A DNA stretch of 61,075 nt from Planctomycetota bacterium (GCA_013152205.1 JAADGV010000097.1:1-61075), one strand, 5' to 3'; positions 9,084 to 18,609 are shown, numbered from the stretch's first letter. Numbers and translations: made by a program. The notes: generated by a model from the sequence alone, not told the origin.

Positions 9084-9902
9084 CTACGGCTGGCCGTTGG
9101 GATTTTTCTGGAATCGGCTCATCAGGCCTTCGCCCACGATGCCAACTTCTAGCACCAGTCGGGCAACCCGATTGCGAAGCAGGTTGTAGGCCGCCAGTGC
9201 AGGGATTGCCAGTGCTAGCCCTACGAACGTGGTGAACAATGCCGTCGAGATACCTTGGGCCAACGCTTGCGGGTCTGGGGCTCCGGTGGCCGTATTGGCG
9301 ATCAGCTTAAACGAGTCGATCATACCGCTGACAGTGCCCAGCAGACCAATCATAGGGCTGAGTGTGCCAATCAGTGCAAGGTAGCTCAAGCGGTGCTCAA
9401 GTCGCATGTTCTCTTCCTCGCCAACTTCCTGCATGCTTTCAATCGCTTCGCTGTAGCCGGTGGATATTTTGGCGAGACCTGCCGATAGGACGTGACCAAG
9501 AAAAGAATCGTCTGTTTTTGCCAAGTCATAAGCTTCTTGAAACTGCTTGGCATCAAGATGTTTTTCAAATCCTTCGACGAGATCGGCCGGCACTACGTTG
9601 TCTCGACGGGCGGTGAGCAGGTTCATCACAAACAGCGCGACCAAGGTGAACGAGAGCCCGAGGAAGACCAATCCGTAAAACCAGCCCAGCGAATCGGCGG
9701 CCCACTGCAGGTAGCTAATATCGACATCCGCAGCATCCACCGCCGGGGCCACATCCTGCTCCACGGGCGCTGGCGTTCCGTCTTGAGCCAAGACGCTGGT
9801 GGGGGCGGCGCTGAAACAGACCATAGCAGCTAGAACACACAGCACGATGAAAATAGTTTTCGTGCCAGCGGAGCGAGCTGAGGGGGGGCTATCGATTGGC
9901 AT
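9084..9902 (-). CDS. MotA/TolQ/ExbB proton channel family protein
   Basis: About 272 residues. An N-terminal hydrophobic segment ending SVLAQDG looks like a cleavable signal. A membrane segment at LGWFYGLVFLGLSFTLVALF follows, then a cytoplasmic loop, then the paired C-terminal helices of the TolQ/ExbB channel with LIGTLSPMIGLLGTVSGMI and the ALFTTFVGLALAIPAL block. The frame is open to 9953. ATG 9902 is preferred because it gives a normal signal-peptide start after an AGGAG, but a start at 9953 cannot be excluded. It is the energising partner of the two ExbD proteins downstream. The TPR proteins upstream may be periplasmic clients. Confidence 0.9.
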   Translation of the reverse strand: MPIDSPPSARSAGTKTIFIVLCVLAAMVCFSAAPTSVLAQDGTPAPVEQDVAPAVDAADVDISYLQWAADSLGWFYGLVFLGLSFTLVALFVMNLLTARRDNVVPADLVEGFEKHLDAKQFQEAYDLAKTDDSFLGHVLSAGLAKISTGYSEAIESMQEVGEEENMRLEHRLSYLALIGTLSPMIGLLGTVSGMIDSFKLIANTATGAPDPQALAQGISTALFTTFVGLALAIPALAAYNLLRNRVARLVLEVGIVGEGLMSRFQKNPNGQP

Positions 9903-10093
9903 TTCTGCATGATCTCCTGATGAGCTAGGGAGCTGGCGTGGTGGTAACGCCAACAGTATTTTTTATACCGTATTTCTAATTTAGCGGTCTGCTGCTCTTC
10001 GTCCAACTTGTCTTCGCTAGAAAGATTTATTGAGTGCGTTGCCCTCGGGGTCGTTCCGCAGGCGATAAATTTCCCCCAGTTTGCCGGGCCTAC

Positions 10094-11140
10094 CTAATGG
10101 TTGGCCCATGGACTGCTGGGGTAGTCGTCTTTGAGCCGTTGCTGTGCGTCGGCTGCACGTTGTGGATGCCCTAGTGTAGGCCAAAGCTGGGATAACTGAT
10201 ATAAGGCCTTTGCACGTTCATTCGGGGCCGACGCAAAGAGAATATCGACGTGCAGAAATGCATCGCGAGCTGGTTTCTTCTTGTCGGCATGCAAATAGCA
10301 CTCGCCCAATGCGTTGTAGGCCTGGGCAAGCAGCGGTTCATCTTCGGCATCGGCTTTGGCAATGATCGACTTGACGGCGGCAGCGGATTGCTCTGCTTCT
10401 CCGGTAGCGGCTTGGCTTGTCGCTCGAAGTAGCGTTGCCTCTGTCCGTTGGGGGCTTGCTACCGCATGGTCGCCCGCCGCTTGTAGGCCCTTGTCGAATT
10501 CGGCGATTGCCTCGGCATGTTTGCCCTCGGCTTGGAAGGTGCCACCAATAAGTACCGCTGATCGAGCTTTGTAAAAAGCGGAGGGCGCACGGGCCAGCTT
10601 GGCGTAATTCTTGCGAGCCGTCTCGTAGTCGCCCGTTGCTGCCGAGAGATCTCCCGCGAGTTCGATGACCTCAGTCAGATGAAAACTCTTGCGACTGTTG
10701 GCCAAAAACCGAGCGACAAGCGAGTTGGCTTGATCGAGAGGCCCTTGCCCGCCCATGGCGAGTTTTGCGGTGCAGTAGGTTTTCAGGAAATCTAGCTCTT
10801 GGGCGATCGCCTTCCGATCGATCTTGTCAGCCGCAATTTTTTTGAGAGTCTCTAGGGCTTGCTGGTACTGGCCTTTTTGGGCAGATAGCCGCGCTGAGTT
10901 TAGTTTCGTAGGCTCGCCTGCAAAACGGATGCTGCGGATTTCTTCGCTAGGAATGGTACTCTCGACCCCACGCTTCGAGAGGGTCACCGTTAGGGCAGTG
11001 ATCTTCGTGATTTTTCCGATGTCGGTACCGTTGCGGCGCTGGATTCGATCGTTACCATTCTGCGCAAAGCCATCCGTTGCCAAAGCAAGCACGGTGGCAA
11101 CGGTAAGCAGCATCGCAAGTATTGGTAAACGTCGCATCAA
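10094..11140 (-). CDS. Exported TPR-repeat protein
   Basis: A 348-residue protein with a clear signal peptide (cleavage likely after DGFAQ). It has a short beta-rich region (residues 30-75, DIGKITKITALTVTLSKRG) and then tetratricopeptide-type helical repeats to the end, for example ALETLKKIAAD, AEGKHAEAIAEFDKGL and ALGECYLHADKKKPARDAF. TPR arrays bind proteins. Its place directly upstream of exbB-exbD-exbD suggests it is a periplasmic partner of that motor. No enzyme motif was seen. Confidence 0.82.
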   Translation of the reverse strand: MMRRLPILAMLLTVATVLALATDGFAQNGNDRIQRRNGTDIGKITKITALTVTLSKRGVESTIPSEEIRSIRFAGEPTKLNSARLSAQKGQYQQALETLKKIAADKIDRKAIAQELDFLKTYCTAKLAMGGQGPLDQANSLVARFLANSRKSFHLTEVIELAGDLSAATGDYETARKNYAKLARAPSAFYKARSAVLIGGTFQAEGKHAEAIAEFDKGLQAAGDHAVASPQRTEATLLRATSQAATGEAEQSAAAVKSIIAKADAEDEPLLAQAYNALGECYLHADKKKPARDAFLHVDILFASAPNERAKALYQLSQLWPTLGHPQRAADAQQRLKDDYPSSPWANH

Positions 11141-11166
11141 ATATTCCTACCGGAGGCAATTCCTAG

Positions 11167-11189
11167 AGCCCGGCCATCCTGGCCGGAAG
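11167..11189. repeat. Short palindrome, GGCCAGGATGGCC family (copy b)
   Basis: AGCCCGGCCATCCTGGCCGG is the reverse orientation of the repeat at 3278-3302. It fills the gap between the two TPR genes. Confidence 0.75.
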
Positions 11190-11230
11190 TGCAGAAAAAA
11201 TCGAGTTACCGCAAAGGTCACAAAATATCA

Positions 11231-14200
11231 CTACGGAGCCTGTTCTACCTGTTCCAGCAACTCTTCGAATTTCGGTTTCCATTTGGGGCCACCCAACTTG
11301 GGGTAAAGTTGTTTGAGCGTTTTCAAGCTTTGCCTGACGGTTGTTAGTTGCTTAGCGCGTTTCGGACCTTCTGCGATCTGAGCCGTGGCGAATCGGGCTT
11401 TGGCAGCATTGTAGCGGGCAGCGAAGAACCAGTTTTCGTATTTCTTTCGTTTCGCAATATCGTCGCTGGACGATTGGGCTATTTTGCGGCGATTGTAGTC
11501 GGCTACTTTTGCAATAAACAGCCAACCCCAGACAAGGTTTTTTTGATTTGCTTGCGGCTGAGCACCGCGAATCGATTGTTCGATTTTCTCGGCATCTTGT
11601 TCGTCGGTGCCCCATTGCAGCAAAGCCAAGGCGGCCGCTTGCTGAAGCTCAATAATGCTCGGCTTTTCGGCCAAGATTTTTGCGTACTGCTCGTAGGCCG
11701 CTTCGTATTGTTGACGGGCTTGCAGGCAATCGCCCAGACGCTTGCGTACCCCAAGCACGGCTTGAGGGCTTGGCGCATAGTTGGCATCTTTTTCGACTTC
11801 TGCGAGCAGGCCACGAAAGGCTTCTTCGGCCTGGGCAATGTACCGATCAGATTCTTCGCCCTCGAGTCCCTCGCCTAGTTGCAAATTGGTTTGGGCTACC
11901 CAATTGCGAATTTTCCAATCGCTAACATCGCTACGCTCGGAAACACGGTCGAGCAGGTCGGCAAACGAAGCGGCAACCGCCCGGGCCTTGTCGCTCTCGC
12001 CGGCAGCGGTCAGGTCTTTTAGTTGGCGTTGTAGTTGGAGACCCAGACTAATATAGATGCTGGTCAGTCGTTGCTCGGCGTCGGCTTGTCCGAGCGTAAG
12101 ACGTTCCAACGAATCCATCAACTTCTGGGCAGACTCGGTACGAGGAGGATCGACTGAGACATAAGCTCGCAATGCGGCCTTAAATACCTCTTGGGTGAAT
12201 TGCGGCCGTTGTTTTCCGTCCGGACTATTTTTGGCTAAGCGGAGGGGGCCCACGTTGGGATGCTCAAGCACTTCGACCGCTTTGTCGAACTTGCTGTCTG
12301 CGAGCAACAGTTGTGCGTAATAGAGCAAGCCCGTCGCCTCGGCGACGGAGGCACTTTCGGATTCGCGCAGCGATTGATAACCGCTGCCAAGAAGCTCAGT
12401 TGCACGTTGCTTGAGTTTGAGGGCCTCGTCCGAGGGAGTTCCGCCGCTATTGCGAAATTGCTGTTGATAGCGATTCCACATCGAACTGCCGAGGCTCAGC
12501 TCGGCTGCGGCGCGTCGTGCGACAGGCAGCTGCGTCAGTAGCTTTTCTGCCTCCTCGGGCCGATTTTCACGGAGAGCGATGTTAATCAGCAGGTTGGTCG
12601 CCACCGCTGCCTCCTCGGCATCAGGCCACCGTTGGAGGATAAGTTCGGCGATGCTTTGCAGTTGTTGCCCTTGGTGTTTGCTGGCGTCCTCATCTTTGGC
12701 TTGGCGAGCCAAATTGTAGAGTCGCTCGTAGGCGGCTAATGCCAACTTCGCCGCAACAGGGGCGAACTTATTGTCAGCATGTTCGCGAGCCAAGGTTTCA
12801 CCCAACTCGGCAGCTTCGGCATAACGCTCACCTTCCCACAGCAGCCAGCAAAGGTAGTAGCGAGCTTCGACAAGGTCGTCGGTCGGGGTTTTGTCGGTAG
12901 CCTGTGCCAACGCCTTTTGGAAATACTCAAGCGCAGCAGCCTGATTTTCGGTAGCCTGTTGTTGGAGTTCTTCAACCGCCTCGGGGTTATTATTTGCCGC
13001 AAGCCTCGCCGCCAACTTCGACGAATTCATTTGGTCGATTGCTGTTTTGCCCGCTAGGAAAGCATCGCCAAACGATTTGACGCTGGTCGGTTTTCTGTCG
13101 GTACGTGTCGTTGAAGCCAGGACGACCTTAGCTTCGGTTTGAAATTCGCCCGGATGGCGAGACACCTCGCGGAAGAGTTTGCGGGCCTCCGATTGCAGTC
13201 GGCGGGCTTCGGTCGGGGGCTCAGCCTCTTGGGCTTTGGTTTTATAGGCACCAGCCAGACGATACGAAACCGCGAGCCATTCGGGTTGAGTGCGTTCTTC
13301 GCCAACCGAATTGTTAAGCCAATCTTGGCATTCTTCGATGGCCTTCTCGACGTTTTCGCTGGCCAAATGACATTCGGCCCGACGCCGGTACGCGCGAGCG
13401 ATGAGCCGACGGAATTCAGCGTCGCCGGTGGGTTGTTTGATAATATCCTGGTAGCAAGCAAGTGCCGCCGAGTAGTTGCCTGCTATTTGATAGCAACGAC
13501 CTTCGTAGAGTCTGCCAAAGAACCCCACACGCTTGCCATCGTAGTCTTTGTACAGCTTGGCAAATTCCTCAGCCGCAACTTCAAGGGCCTTTTTGCGTTG
13601 CTTTGATTTTGACGAGTAGCTTCGCGCCTTTTCAAACTCGAGGTTCGCCACCATGAACCGCCCCTCGGCCTGCCTTGATCGCAAGAGTTGTCGTGTGGCA
13701 CGAGCTTCGGGATCGGCTTGCAAGGCAGCCGCTTTTGGCAACGCTGCCAACTGCTTGATGCAACGATCGAGCATCTCTCGCACATTCGTCGAGGCAGAAC
13801 TGAGGTGCTTGCGCGCCTCTGCACCAAGTTGGTCGCGTTCAGCGCTGGCTTGCGATGGCAGACGGTCGGCCTTCGCCAATAGTAAAAGTGCTTGCTCGGT
13901 AAGCAGCTTACTGGCTTGGCTGAGCGCGTCGACACCCAGTGGCGAATCGGGATGTGCCTGGGCATAACGGTTAAACCCCTCGGCTGCTCGTTTAAGCAAA
14001 GAAAGTCGTTCTTTGCTCGACGCAGTATCTTTTGAAAGTTGGGCCAGGGTCGTGGCCCGTTCGAATTCCAGCCGACTGAGGAATTCTTTACCAGCAAGTG
14101 GATCTTGGTCGGCTTGGTCGAGATACTCAAGCGCCACATCGTGCCAGCCCCGGCTGCGGAGTCCTTCAAGAAACTCTGCGGCGCGATCCTCAGCCTGAAG

Positions 14201-14311
14201 CCAAGTCGGCAAGGCCAGCACGGTCCAGCAGAAACAACCAACCGCCAGCCACGAGACGAGCTTCGACGCTGGCTGTAAAGGCGAAAATGAATTCGACGAC
14301 ACTGAAGTCAC
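11231..14311 (-). CDS. Large exported TPR-repeat protein
   Basis: A 1026-residue protein. The N-terminal hydrophobic segment (LAVGCFCWTVLALPTWLQA) fits a signal peptide. The remainder is nearly all helical and repeats in the TPR manner (RLYEGRCYQIAGNYSAALAC, RRAECHLASENVEKAIE, ARYYLCWLLWEGERYAEA). It is the first gene of the leftward TPR-TPR-exbB-exbD-exbD run, so it is probably part of the same envelope complex, either as a scaffold or as an outer-membrane-facing component. No catalytic domain is visible. The function is inferred from context only. Confidence 0.82.
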   Translation of the reverse strand: MTSVSSNSFSPLQPASKLVSWLAVGCFCWTVLALPTWLQAEDRAAEFLEGLRSRGWHDVALEYLDQADQDPLAGKEFLSRLEFERATTLAQLSKDTASSKERLSLLKRAAEGFNRYAQAHPDSPLGVDALSQASKLLTEQALLLLAKADRLPSQASAERDQLGAEARKHLSSASTNVREMLDRCIKQLAALPKAAALQADPEARATRQLLRSRQAEGRFMVANLEFEKARSYSSKSKQRKKALEVAAEEFAKLYKDYDGKRVGFFGRLYEGRCYQIAGNYSAALACYQDIIKQPTGDAEFRRLIARAYRRRAECHLASENVEKAIEECQDWLNNSVGEERTQPEWLAVSYRLAGAYKTKAQEAEPPTEARRLQSEARKLFREVSRHPGEFQTEAKVVLASTTRTDRKPTSVKSFGDAFLAGKTAIDQMNSSKLAARLAANNNPEAVEELQQQATENQAAALEYFQKALAQATDKTPTDDLVEARYYLCWLLWEGERYAEAAELGETLAREHADNKFAPVAAKLALAAYERLYNLARQAKDEDASKHQGQQLQSIAELILQRWPDAEEAAVATNLLINIALRENRPEEAEKLLTQLPVARRAAAELSLGSSMWNRYQQQFRNSGGTPSDEALKLKQRATELLGSGYQSLRESESASVAEATGLLYYAQLLLADSKFDKAVEVLEHPNVGPLRLAKNSPDGKQRPQFTQEVFKAALRAYVSVDPPRTESAQKLMDSLERLTLGQADAEQRLTSIYISLGLQLQRQLKDLTAAGESDKARAVAASFADLLDRVSERSDVSDWKIRNWVAQTNLQLGEGLEGEESDRYIAQAEEAFRGLLAEVEKDANYAPSPQAVLGVRKRLGDCLQARQQYEAAYEQYAKILAEKPSIIELQQAAALALLQWGTDEQDAEKIEQSIRGAQPQANQKNLVWGWLFIAKVADYNRRKIAQSSSDDIAKRKKYENWFFAARYNAAKARFATAQIAEGPKRAKQLTTVRQSLKTLKQLYPKLGGPKWKPKFEELLEQVEQAP

Positions 14312-14640
14312 AGAAACGCCTTTCTTCGAAACAAAGCACCAAAAGCCAACTCAGCAAGCTGAGAGGCTAGGGCTCGTTTATGACCATCTATCTGCTGCAT
14401 ATCCGCGTTCATTCTACACGTCGAGGCGGCTGAGGCCAGATGATTCGTAGGTTGAGGCGATATATCTGGTAAATTTTGGGTAAGTATCACAACTGCTACG
14501 TCTGCTTAGGGCCGGGTGTTGCGTCGTGAGAAACACGACTAAAATCAACATAGGGCATCTCCCTTGTTTCTCGGGCATCTGGGATACAGACAGTTAGCCT
14601 TTACGGCAATCAAGGTCTTGAATTTAGGAATCTCTTCGTA
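14312..14640. other. Divergent intergenic region
   Basis: This 329-base gap separates the leftward TPR gene from the rightward membrane-protein pair and must hold both promoters. A small hairpin GTCGTG-AGAAA-CACGAC lies near 14525-14541. No gene, large repeat or confident promoter was recognised. Confidence 0.5.
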
Positions 14641-15594
14641 GTGCGTTATCGCTCAGCCACATCACGCGTACAAACACGCTCGCCAGGCAAAGGCCGATGG
14701 CGGTTGTGGATGCTCATGGTTGCATTGGGATTGGTGTTAGCCGTGATGCGACAGTTAGATCAACCAGCGACAGTAGAACGGTTAGACGAATTGTTCGGCG
14801 CCCACCAGCAGTCGGCCCTAGAACCTCACGACGAGCAGACCGTTGCCGAAATTGGGCCAACAAAAAACGCAACTAGCAATCAGTTCATTGATGAAAGTCT
14901 AAATCAGTCAGACGATCCGCCAATCGCTGCGGAGCCAGATGGCATCGATCTTTCTGCGGTACAAGACAAAACGTACTTTCGCCCCGAGGAGCGGTCTGTG
15001 TGGTTCGCTTTGCTTGGGCAGTTGCAACAGATGGACGAAACGCAGTTGGCCGACAAATCGGTTGGCGAATTAACTTACGCGCAGCTATTGCAACAGCCCG
15101 AAGTGTACCGTGGACGCGTAGTTACGCTGCATGGCACGGTGCTACGCGAAGAACCGCAGCAACTCGACGACAACCCGCTAGGGCTTGCCGAGTATCATCG
15201 CCTATGGATTCAGCCACAGGGAGGCGGGCAATGGCCGTTTGTGGTTTACTGCCTCCGGCTGCCCAGTGGTTTTCCAAGAGGGGATGCCATTCGCGCGAAG
15301 GTTCAAGTTCGCGGCTTCTTTTTCAAAAACTGGTCTTACCCGTGGGAAGATGGCTTGGGTCTCGCCCCCGTCGTATTGGCAGACCAACCAATCTGGCATC
15401 CGCCTGCTCCGCGAGCTGCGCGCAAGCAGAGTTCCTGGCAAAATTGGGCCTTAGCCATCATAGTCGCATGTGCCTGCGCGATCGGAGTTACTTGGTTGGC
15501 AATTAAGCGAACGCAACGTCGAATGGTACGTCCTGCTCAAGACGAGGCAATCCGTCAGCGATTTGCTCAGTTGGCCGAGGAGGACGACGCGTGA
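14641..15594 (+). CDS. Membrane-anchored protein of unknown function, paralogue 1
   Basis: A 317-residue protein with a GTG start. It has an N-terminal membrane segment (about residues 20-36), a low-complexity acidic stretch, then a beta-rich module at about residues 153-255 (YRGRVVTLHGTVLREE ... LPSGFPRGDAIR ... GFFFKNWSY ... PVVLADQPIW), and a second membrane segment near residues 270-288. The same module, with its LPxGFPxGDxIR and GxFFKxWxY signatures, occurs in the C-terminal half of the next gene, which it overlaps by four bases. The strand pattern resembles an OB-type fold, but this is inference. No known family was recognised. Confidence 0.75.
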   Translation: MRYRSATSRVQTRSPGKGRWRLWMLMVALGLVLAVMRQLDQPATVERLDELFGAHQQSALEPHDEQTVAEIGPTKNATSNQFIDESLNQSDDPPIAAEPDGIDLSAVQDKTYFRPEERSVWFALLGQLQQMDETQLADKSVGELTYAQLLQQPEVYRGRVVTLHGTVLREEPQQLDDNPLGLAEYHRLWIQPQGGGQWPFVVYCLRLPSGFPRGDAIRAKVQVRGFFFKNWSYPWEDGLGLAPVVLADQPIWHPPAPRAARKQSSWQNWALAIIVACACAIGVTWLAIKRTQRRMVRPAQDEAIRQRFAQLAEEDDA

Positions 15595-17063
15595 CTACTC
15601 GCCACTTGGTTCATCTCGCCACAGGTGTTTTTCTTGTCGGTTGCTTCACCTTGCCAGCCTACTTGGTTCGAGCAGCCGACGAAGATGCGGCGTCGGGGTT
15701 TCATGGCGTACTTGAGCTTGCTGACCTTGGGGCAGAGACGTTGGCAAAGTTTTCGGGTGGCCCAGACTACAATAAAGAGGATTGGCAGCTCTTTGTGCAG
15801 TTGCTATATCGACTTGGGCAGTACCCTACAGCTCAGTTAAATAGTTGGACAACGTCGTGGGACGACGAAGAAAGACCCGAAATAGGTGATCTTTATGAAG
15901 TCACAGGGAAAGTCGTGTCGGTTGAAACGCTGGCGTTTCCCGACGGATTATCGCAATTGCAGCAGCGGTCGAAACTGTACCGCTGCCAAGTTCGCTGGGA
16001 TGCGACCGAAGCCAAGCTAGTTGTGCTAACACCACGAGTCCCCAAGCGTTGGGCCAACCGCGACTTAACAGCCGGCGAACCTATTCGATTTCGCGGAGTC
16101 TTGTTAAGTGCATTAGAAAACAACGAGAAAATTGCTGCCGTGTTGCTGACCGACCATCTGTCTTGGTACCCACTTCAAGGAGTGCCCTCGGGGCAGGCTC
16201 TACTGGCCCGTCATGGAATGGACGTAGGACTCTTGGACGAGGTGGTTCATCGAAAACCATTTGTGGAGCCTTCAGTCAGTCGAGAAGGCGACGCTTTCTA
16301 CGCTTGTCTGGCGGCAGTCGAGCAGGTAGATCGCGAGAAGTTGGCTGAATTTGCAAAAGAAAATGTCGCTGTCGTTGCCGAAAAATGGCGACTGCTGCAC
16401 GATTCGCTAGCCAAGCAGCATCAGGTGCTTGAAGAAAAAACGGCGGTTGGTCGCCAGCTCGCCATAGCAGAGGCGGTTTTAGAACGTAGCAAGGCTGGCA
16501 TGTCTTCGGTCGCACCGCTCTTTCTTCAGCCCGAGCAGGAAGTGGGCGAGTTGGTTCGTCTCGAAGGGATTGCCCGACGAGCGGTACGGATTGCCGGAAC
16601 CGATCGACCCGAGCTAGAGGCGTACTACGAGTTGGAAATCTTCCCCCCCGATTCGCAAGATTTGCCGATTGTATGTTGCACGACCAGTTTGCCACCAGGA
16701 TTTCCGAGTGGCGACGAGATTCGCGAGCCGGTGCGGATTTCGGGCATCTTTTTCAAAAGCTGGCAGTATCGCTCAAGAAAAATCACGTCAACCGACGGGG
16801 AGACAAAGCGGCAGCGGCGGCTGTATACTCCTATTGTTGTGGCGGGCAGGCCAATATGGCTAACTGACGCTAGAACGCACAATAGCCGGTGGGGCCTCTG
16901 GGGCGGAGTTGCTTTTCTGGCGGTGCTGGTCATTCTGTGGATCAACTTCGCGAAGTTAACACGCCGAGACCGAATGCTACGAAGCCAGTCGCGACAATTA
17001 AAAACCCCAGAGACGCTGCCCCCGATCGTGTCGAATGATGATGTTCCTGAAATTAAAACGTAA
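15591..17063 (+). CDS. Membrane-anchored protein of unknown function, paralogue 2
   Basis: A 490-residue protein. It starts GTG at 15591, overlapping the stop of the preceding gene (GTGA). It has a signal peptide (cleavage near LVRAADE). A first beta-rich domain (about residues 90-190, DLYEVTGKVVSVETL) resembles a divergent copy of the paralogue module. A charged helical linker follows, then a second copy at about 310-430 (LVRLEGIARRAVRI ... LPPGFPSGDEIR ... GIFFKSWQY ... PIVVAGRPIW), and a C-terminal membrane segment (GGVAFLAVLVILWINF). The two genes are certainly co-transcribed and probably form one complex at the membrane. Function is unknown. Confidence 0.75.
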   Translation: MTTRHLVHLATGVFLVGCFTLPAYLVRAADEDAASGFHGVLELADLGAETLAKFSGGPDYNKEDWQLFVQLLYRLGQYPTAQLNSWTTSWDDEERPEIGDLYEVTGKVVSVETLAFPDGLSQLQQRSKLYRCQVRWDATEAKLVVLTPRVPKRWANRDLTAGEPIRFRGVLLSALENNEKIAAVLLTDHLSWYPLQGVPSGQALLARHGMDVGLLDEVVHRKPFVEPSVSREGDAFYACLAAVEQVDREKLAEFAKENVAVVAEKWRLLHDSLAKQHQVLEEKTAVGRQLAIAEAVLERSKAGMSSVAPLFLQPEQEVGELVRLEGIARRAVRIAGTDRPELEAYYELEIFPPDSQDLPIVCCTTSLPPGFPSGDEIREPVRISGIFFKSWQYRSRKITSTDGETKRQRRLYTPIVVAGRPIWLTDARTHNSRWGLWGGVAFLAVLVILWINFAKLTRRDRMLRSQSRQLKTPETLPPIVSNDDVPEIKT

Positions 17064-17093
17064 CGCGCTTCCACCCGAAGTTGTGGATAGACT

Positions 17094-18269
17094 ATGAGTG
17101 TGATTTCCGAGCGACTGGCTAAACCTCGACACGAACGGGTGGTGAAGAACCCGTTGCCGTGGTACACGCCGCGCTTTTGGCATGGAATGCGGCTTTCGAC
17201 TTGGCTGTCGACCCTTGCAAAAAATCGTTTTGCAGTTTCTTTTTCTCGCCTTCACACAGCCACGAGTATCACCTTCTTTTGCGCTTTCAACAGTCTGTTC
17301 GCTGCTGCCGATCGCGCCATCTATGGTCGACGAGTGGCAAAAGTCGAAATTACTCAGCCGCCGATTTTTATTCTGGGCCATTGGCGCTCGGGGACGACTT
17401 TTCTGCACGAGCTGATGATTCGCGACCCAGAGCATACCTACCCGACAACCTATCAGTGTTATGTCCCCCATCATTTTGTGCTCACCGAGCCGTGGCTCGC
17501 TCCTTTGACAGAGAAACTCATACCAAACCGGCGTCCGATGGACAATATGGAAGCGGGGTGGCATCGTCCGCAAGAAGATGAGTTTGCGCTGGGGAATCTC
17601 GGAGTTCCGTCTCCTTACCTGTCGATGATGTTTCCATCGCGGGGCGAGGTCTACCCGCAGTATTTAGATCTGCGAGACCTAACCGAACCCGAGCAGCAGC
17701 ACTGGCGCGAGGCGTTACTAAATTTTTTCCGGCGGCTAACCTTCCGCGACCAACGCCGCATTGTCGTAAAATCGCCACCCCACACAGCACGGCTGCAGAC
17801 GCTTTTAGAGATGTTTCCCGACGCAAAGTTTATCCATATCGTCCGCGATCCGTACAAGCTGTTTATGTCGACGGTCAATCTATGGAAGTCGCTTAACGAA
17901 GTGCAACGTATGCAAGGGCTGGGCGATCAGCAATGGGTTGAAGAATACGTGCTAAGTTCGTTTGAACGGATGTACGCAGCATTCGATCAAGATCGGGAAT
18001 TTCTTAGCGACGACCAACTCTTTGAATTGCGGTACGAGGATTTGGTGGAAGACCCTCTAGGGAAAATGCGTGAGCTGTACTCATCGTTGGATTTAGGTGA
18101 TTTTTCGCGAGTAGAAACCGCCCTGCGGGAACATCTTGCGGACGTAAAAAACTACCGCAGCAATCGCTACGATTTGCCAGAAGAAAAACGTGACACCATT
18201 CGTCAGCGTTGGAACGGCTACTTCAAGCGGTACGGATACGACGTCCAACCCGAAATTGCTGAAATCTGA
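17094..18269 (+). CDS. Sulfotransferase family protein
   Basis: A 391-residue protein. The PAPS 5'-phosphosulfate loop is GHWRSGTT (95-102), the usual first motif of the P-loop sulfotransferases. The 3'-phosphate-binding motif is IHIVRDPYKLFMSTVN in the middle of the protein. A conserved RYEDLVEDP follows. Such enzymes move sulfate from PAPS to sugars, lipids or peptides; the acceptor is not predictable. Planctomycetes carry many of these genes. It lies 30 bases after the membrane-protein pair and may be in its operon. Confidence 0.9.
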   Translation: MSVISERLAKPRHERVVKNPLPWYTPRFWHGMRLSTWLSTLAKNRFAVSFSRLHTATSITFFCAFNSLFAAADRAIYGRRVAKVEITQPPIFILGHWRSGTTFLHELMIRDPEHTYPTTYQCYVPHHFVLTEPWLAPLTEKLIPNRRPMDNMEAGWHRPQEDEFALGNLGVPSPYLSMMFPSRGEVYPQYLDLRDLTEPEQQHWREALLNFFRRLTFRDQRRIVVKSPPHTARLQTLLEMFPDAKFIHIVRDPYKLFMSTVNLWKSLNEVQRMQGLGDQQWVEEYVLSSFERMYAAFDQDREFLSDDQLFELRYEDLVEDPLGKMRELYSSLDLGDFSRVETALREHLADVKNYRSNRYDLPEEKRDTIRQRWNGYFKRYGYDVQPEIAEI

Positions 18270-18284
18270 TACTTCAGCACAGCT

Positions 18285-18335
18285 TGAACCACAACGACAC
18301 AACGGACACAACGGACACGACGATATAGACGCGTT
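18285..18335. repeat. Short tandem-like ACACAACGG repeat
   Basis: After the sulfotransferase stop the sequence reads CACAACGACACAACGGACA and continues with near copies of the nine-base unit ACACAACGG. It is one of several phrase-like repeats in this intergenic region. Confidence 0.5.
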
Positions 18336-18378
18336 ACACGCTACTAACAGGTTCTCACTCGCGGCTCTGAAAGGTAAT

Positions 18379-18605
18379 TTCAGTAGTTCCAAATTCAAGC
18401 CGTCGTAGACTTGGGTGGCTGGGGTCAGGTTGCCGGAGTTACCCCGATTTTTTCGCAATACGTGACCGGCAACTGCCCCCAGGACGTGGCAATGGTAGTA
18501 TGCGATGCACTGGGGGCAGGTTGTCGGCAACATCTCACTCAGGATTTGAACTGCCTTGGGACAAACTGACCCCAGCCACTCTGATACGAATTTGGAACTA
18601 CTGAA
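18379..18605. repeat. Nested palindromic element, about 227 bases
   Basis: The outer arms are a perfect 18-base inverted repeat (18379-18396 and 18588-18605, beginning TTCAGTAGTTCC). The next arms are a perfect 14-base pair GTGGCTGGGGTCAG (18415-18428) and CTGACCCCAGCCAC (18566-18579). Inside are two more hairpins: GTTGCCGG...CCGGCAAC from 18429, and TGCCCCCA...TGGGGGCA followed by GTTGTCGGCAAC. The element resembles a MITE or a RAYT-mobilised element. It holds no convincing gene, although a frame runs through it on the minus strand. Confidence 0.75.
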
Positions 18606-18609
18606 TTTA

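Noticed and set aside
18093..18533. Minus-strand frame of 146 codons beginning MLPTTCPQCIAYY
   Set aside because: It runs through the nested palindrome and into the sulfotransferase gene; its sequence is explained by the repeat arms.
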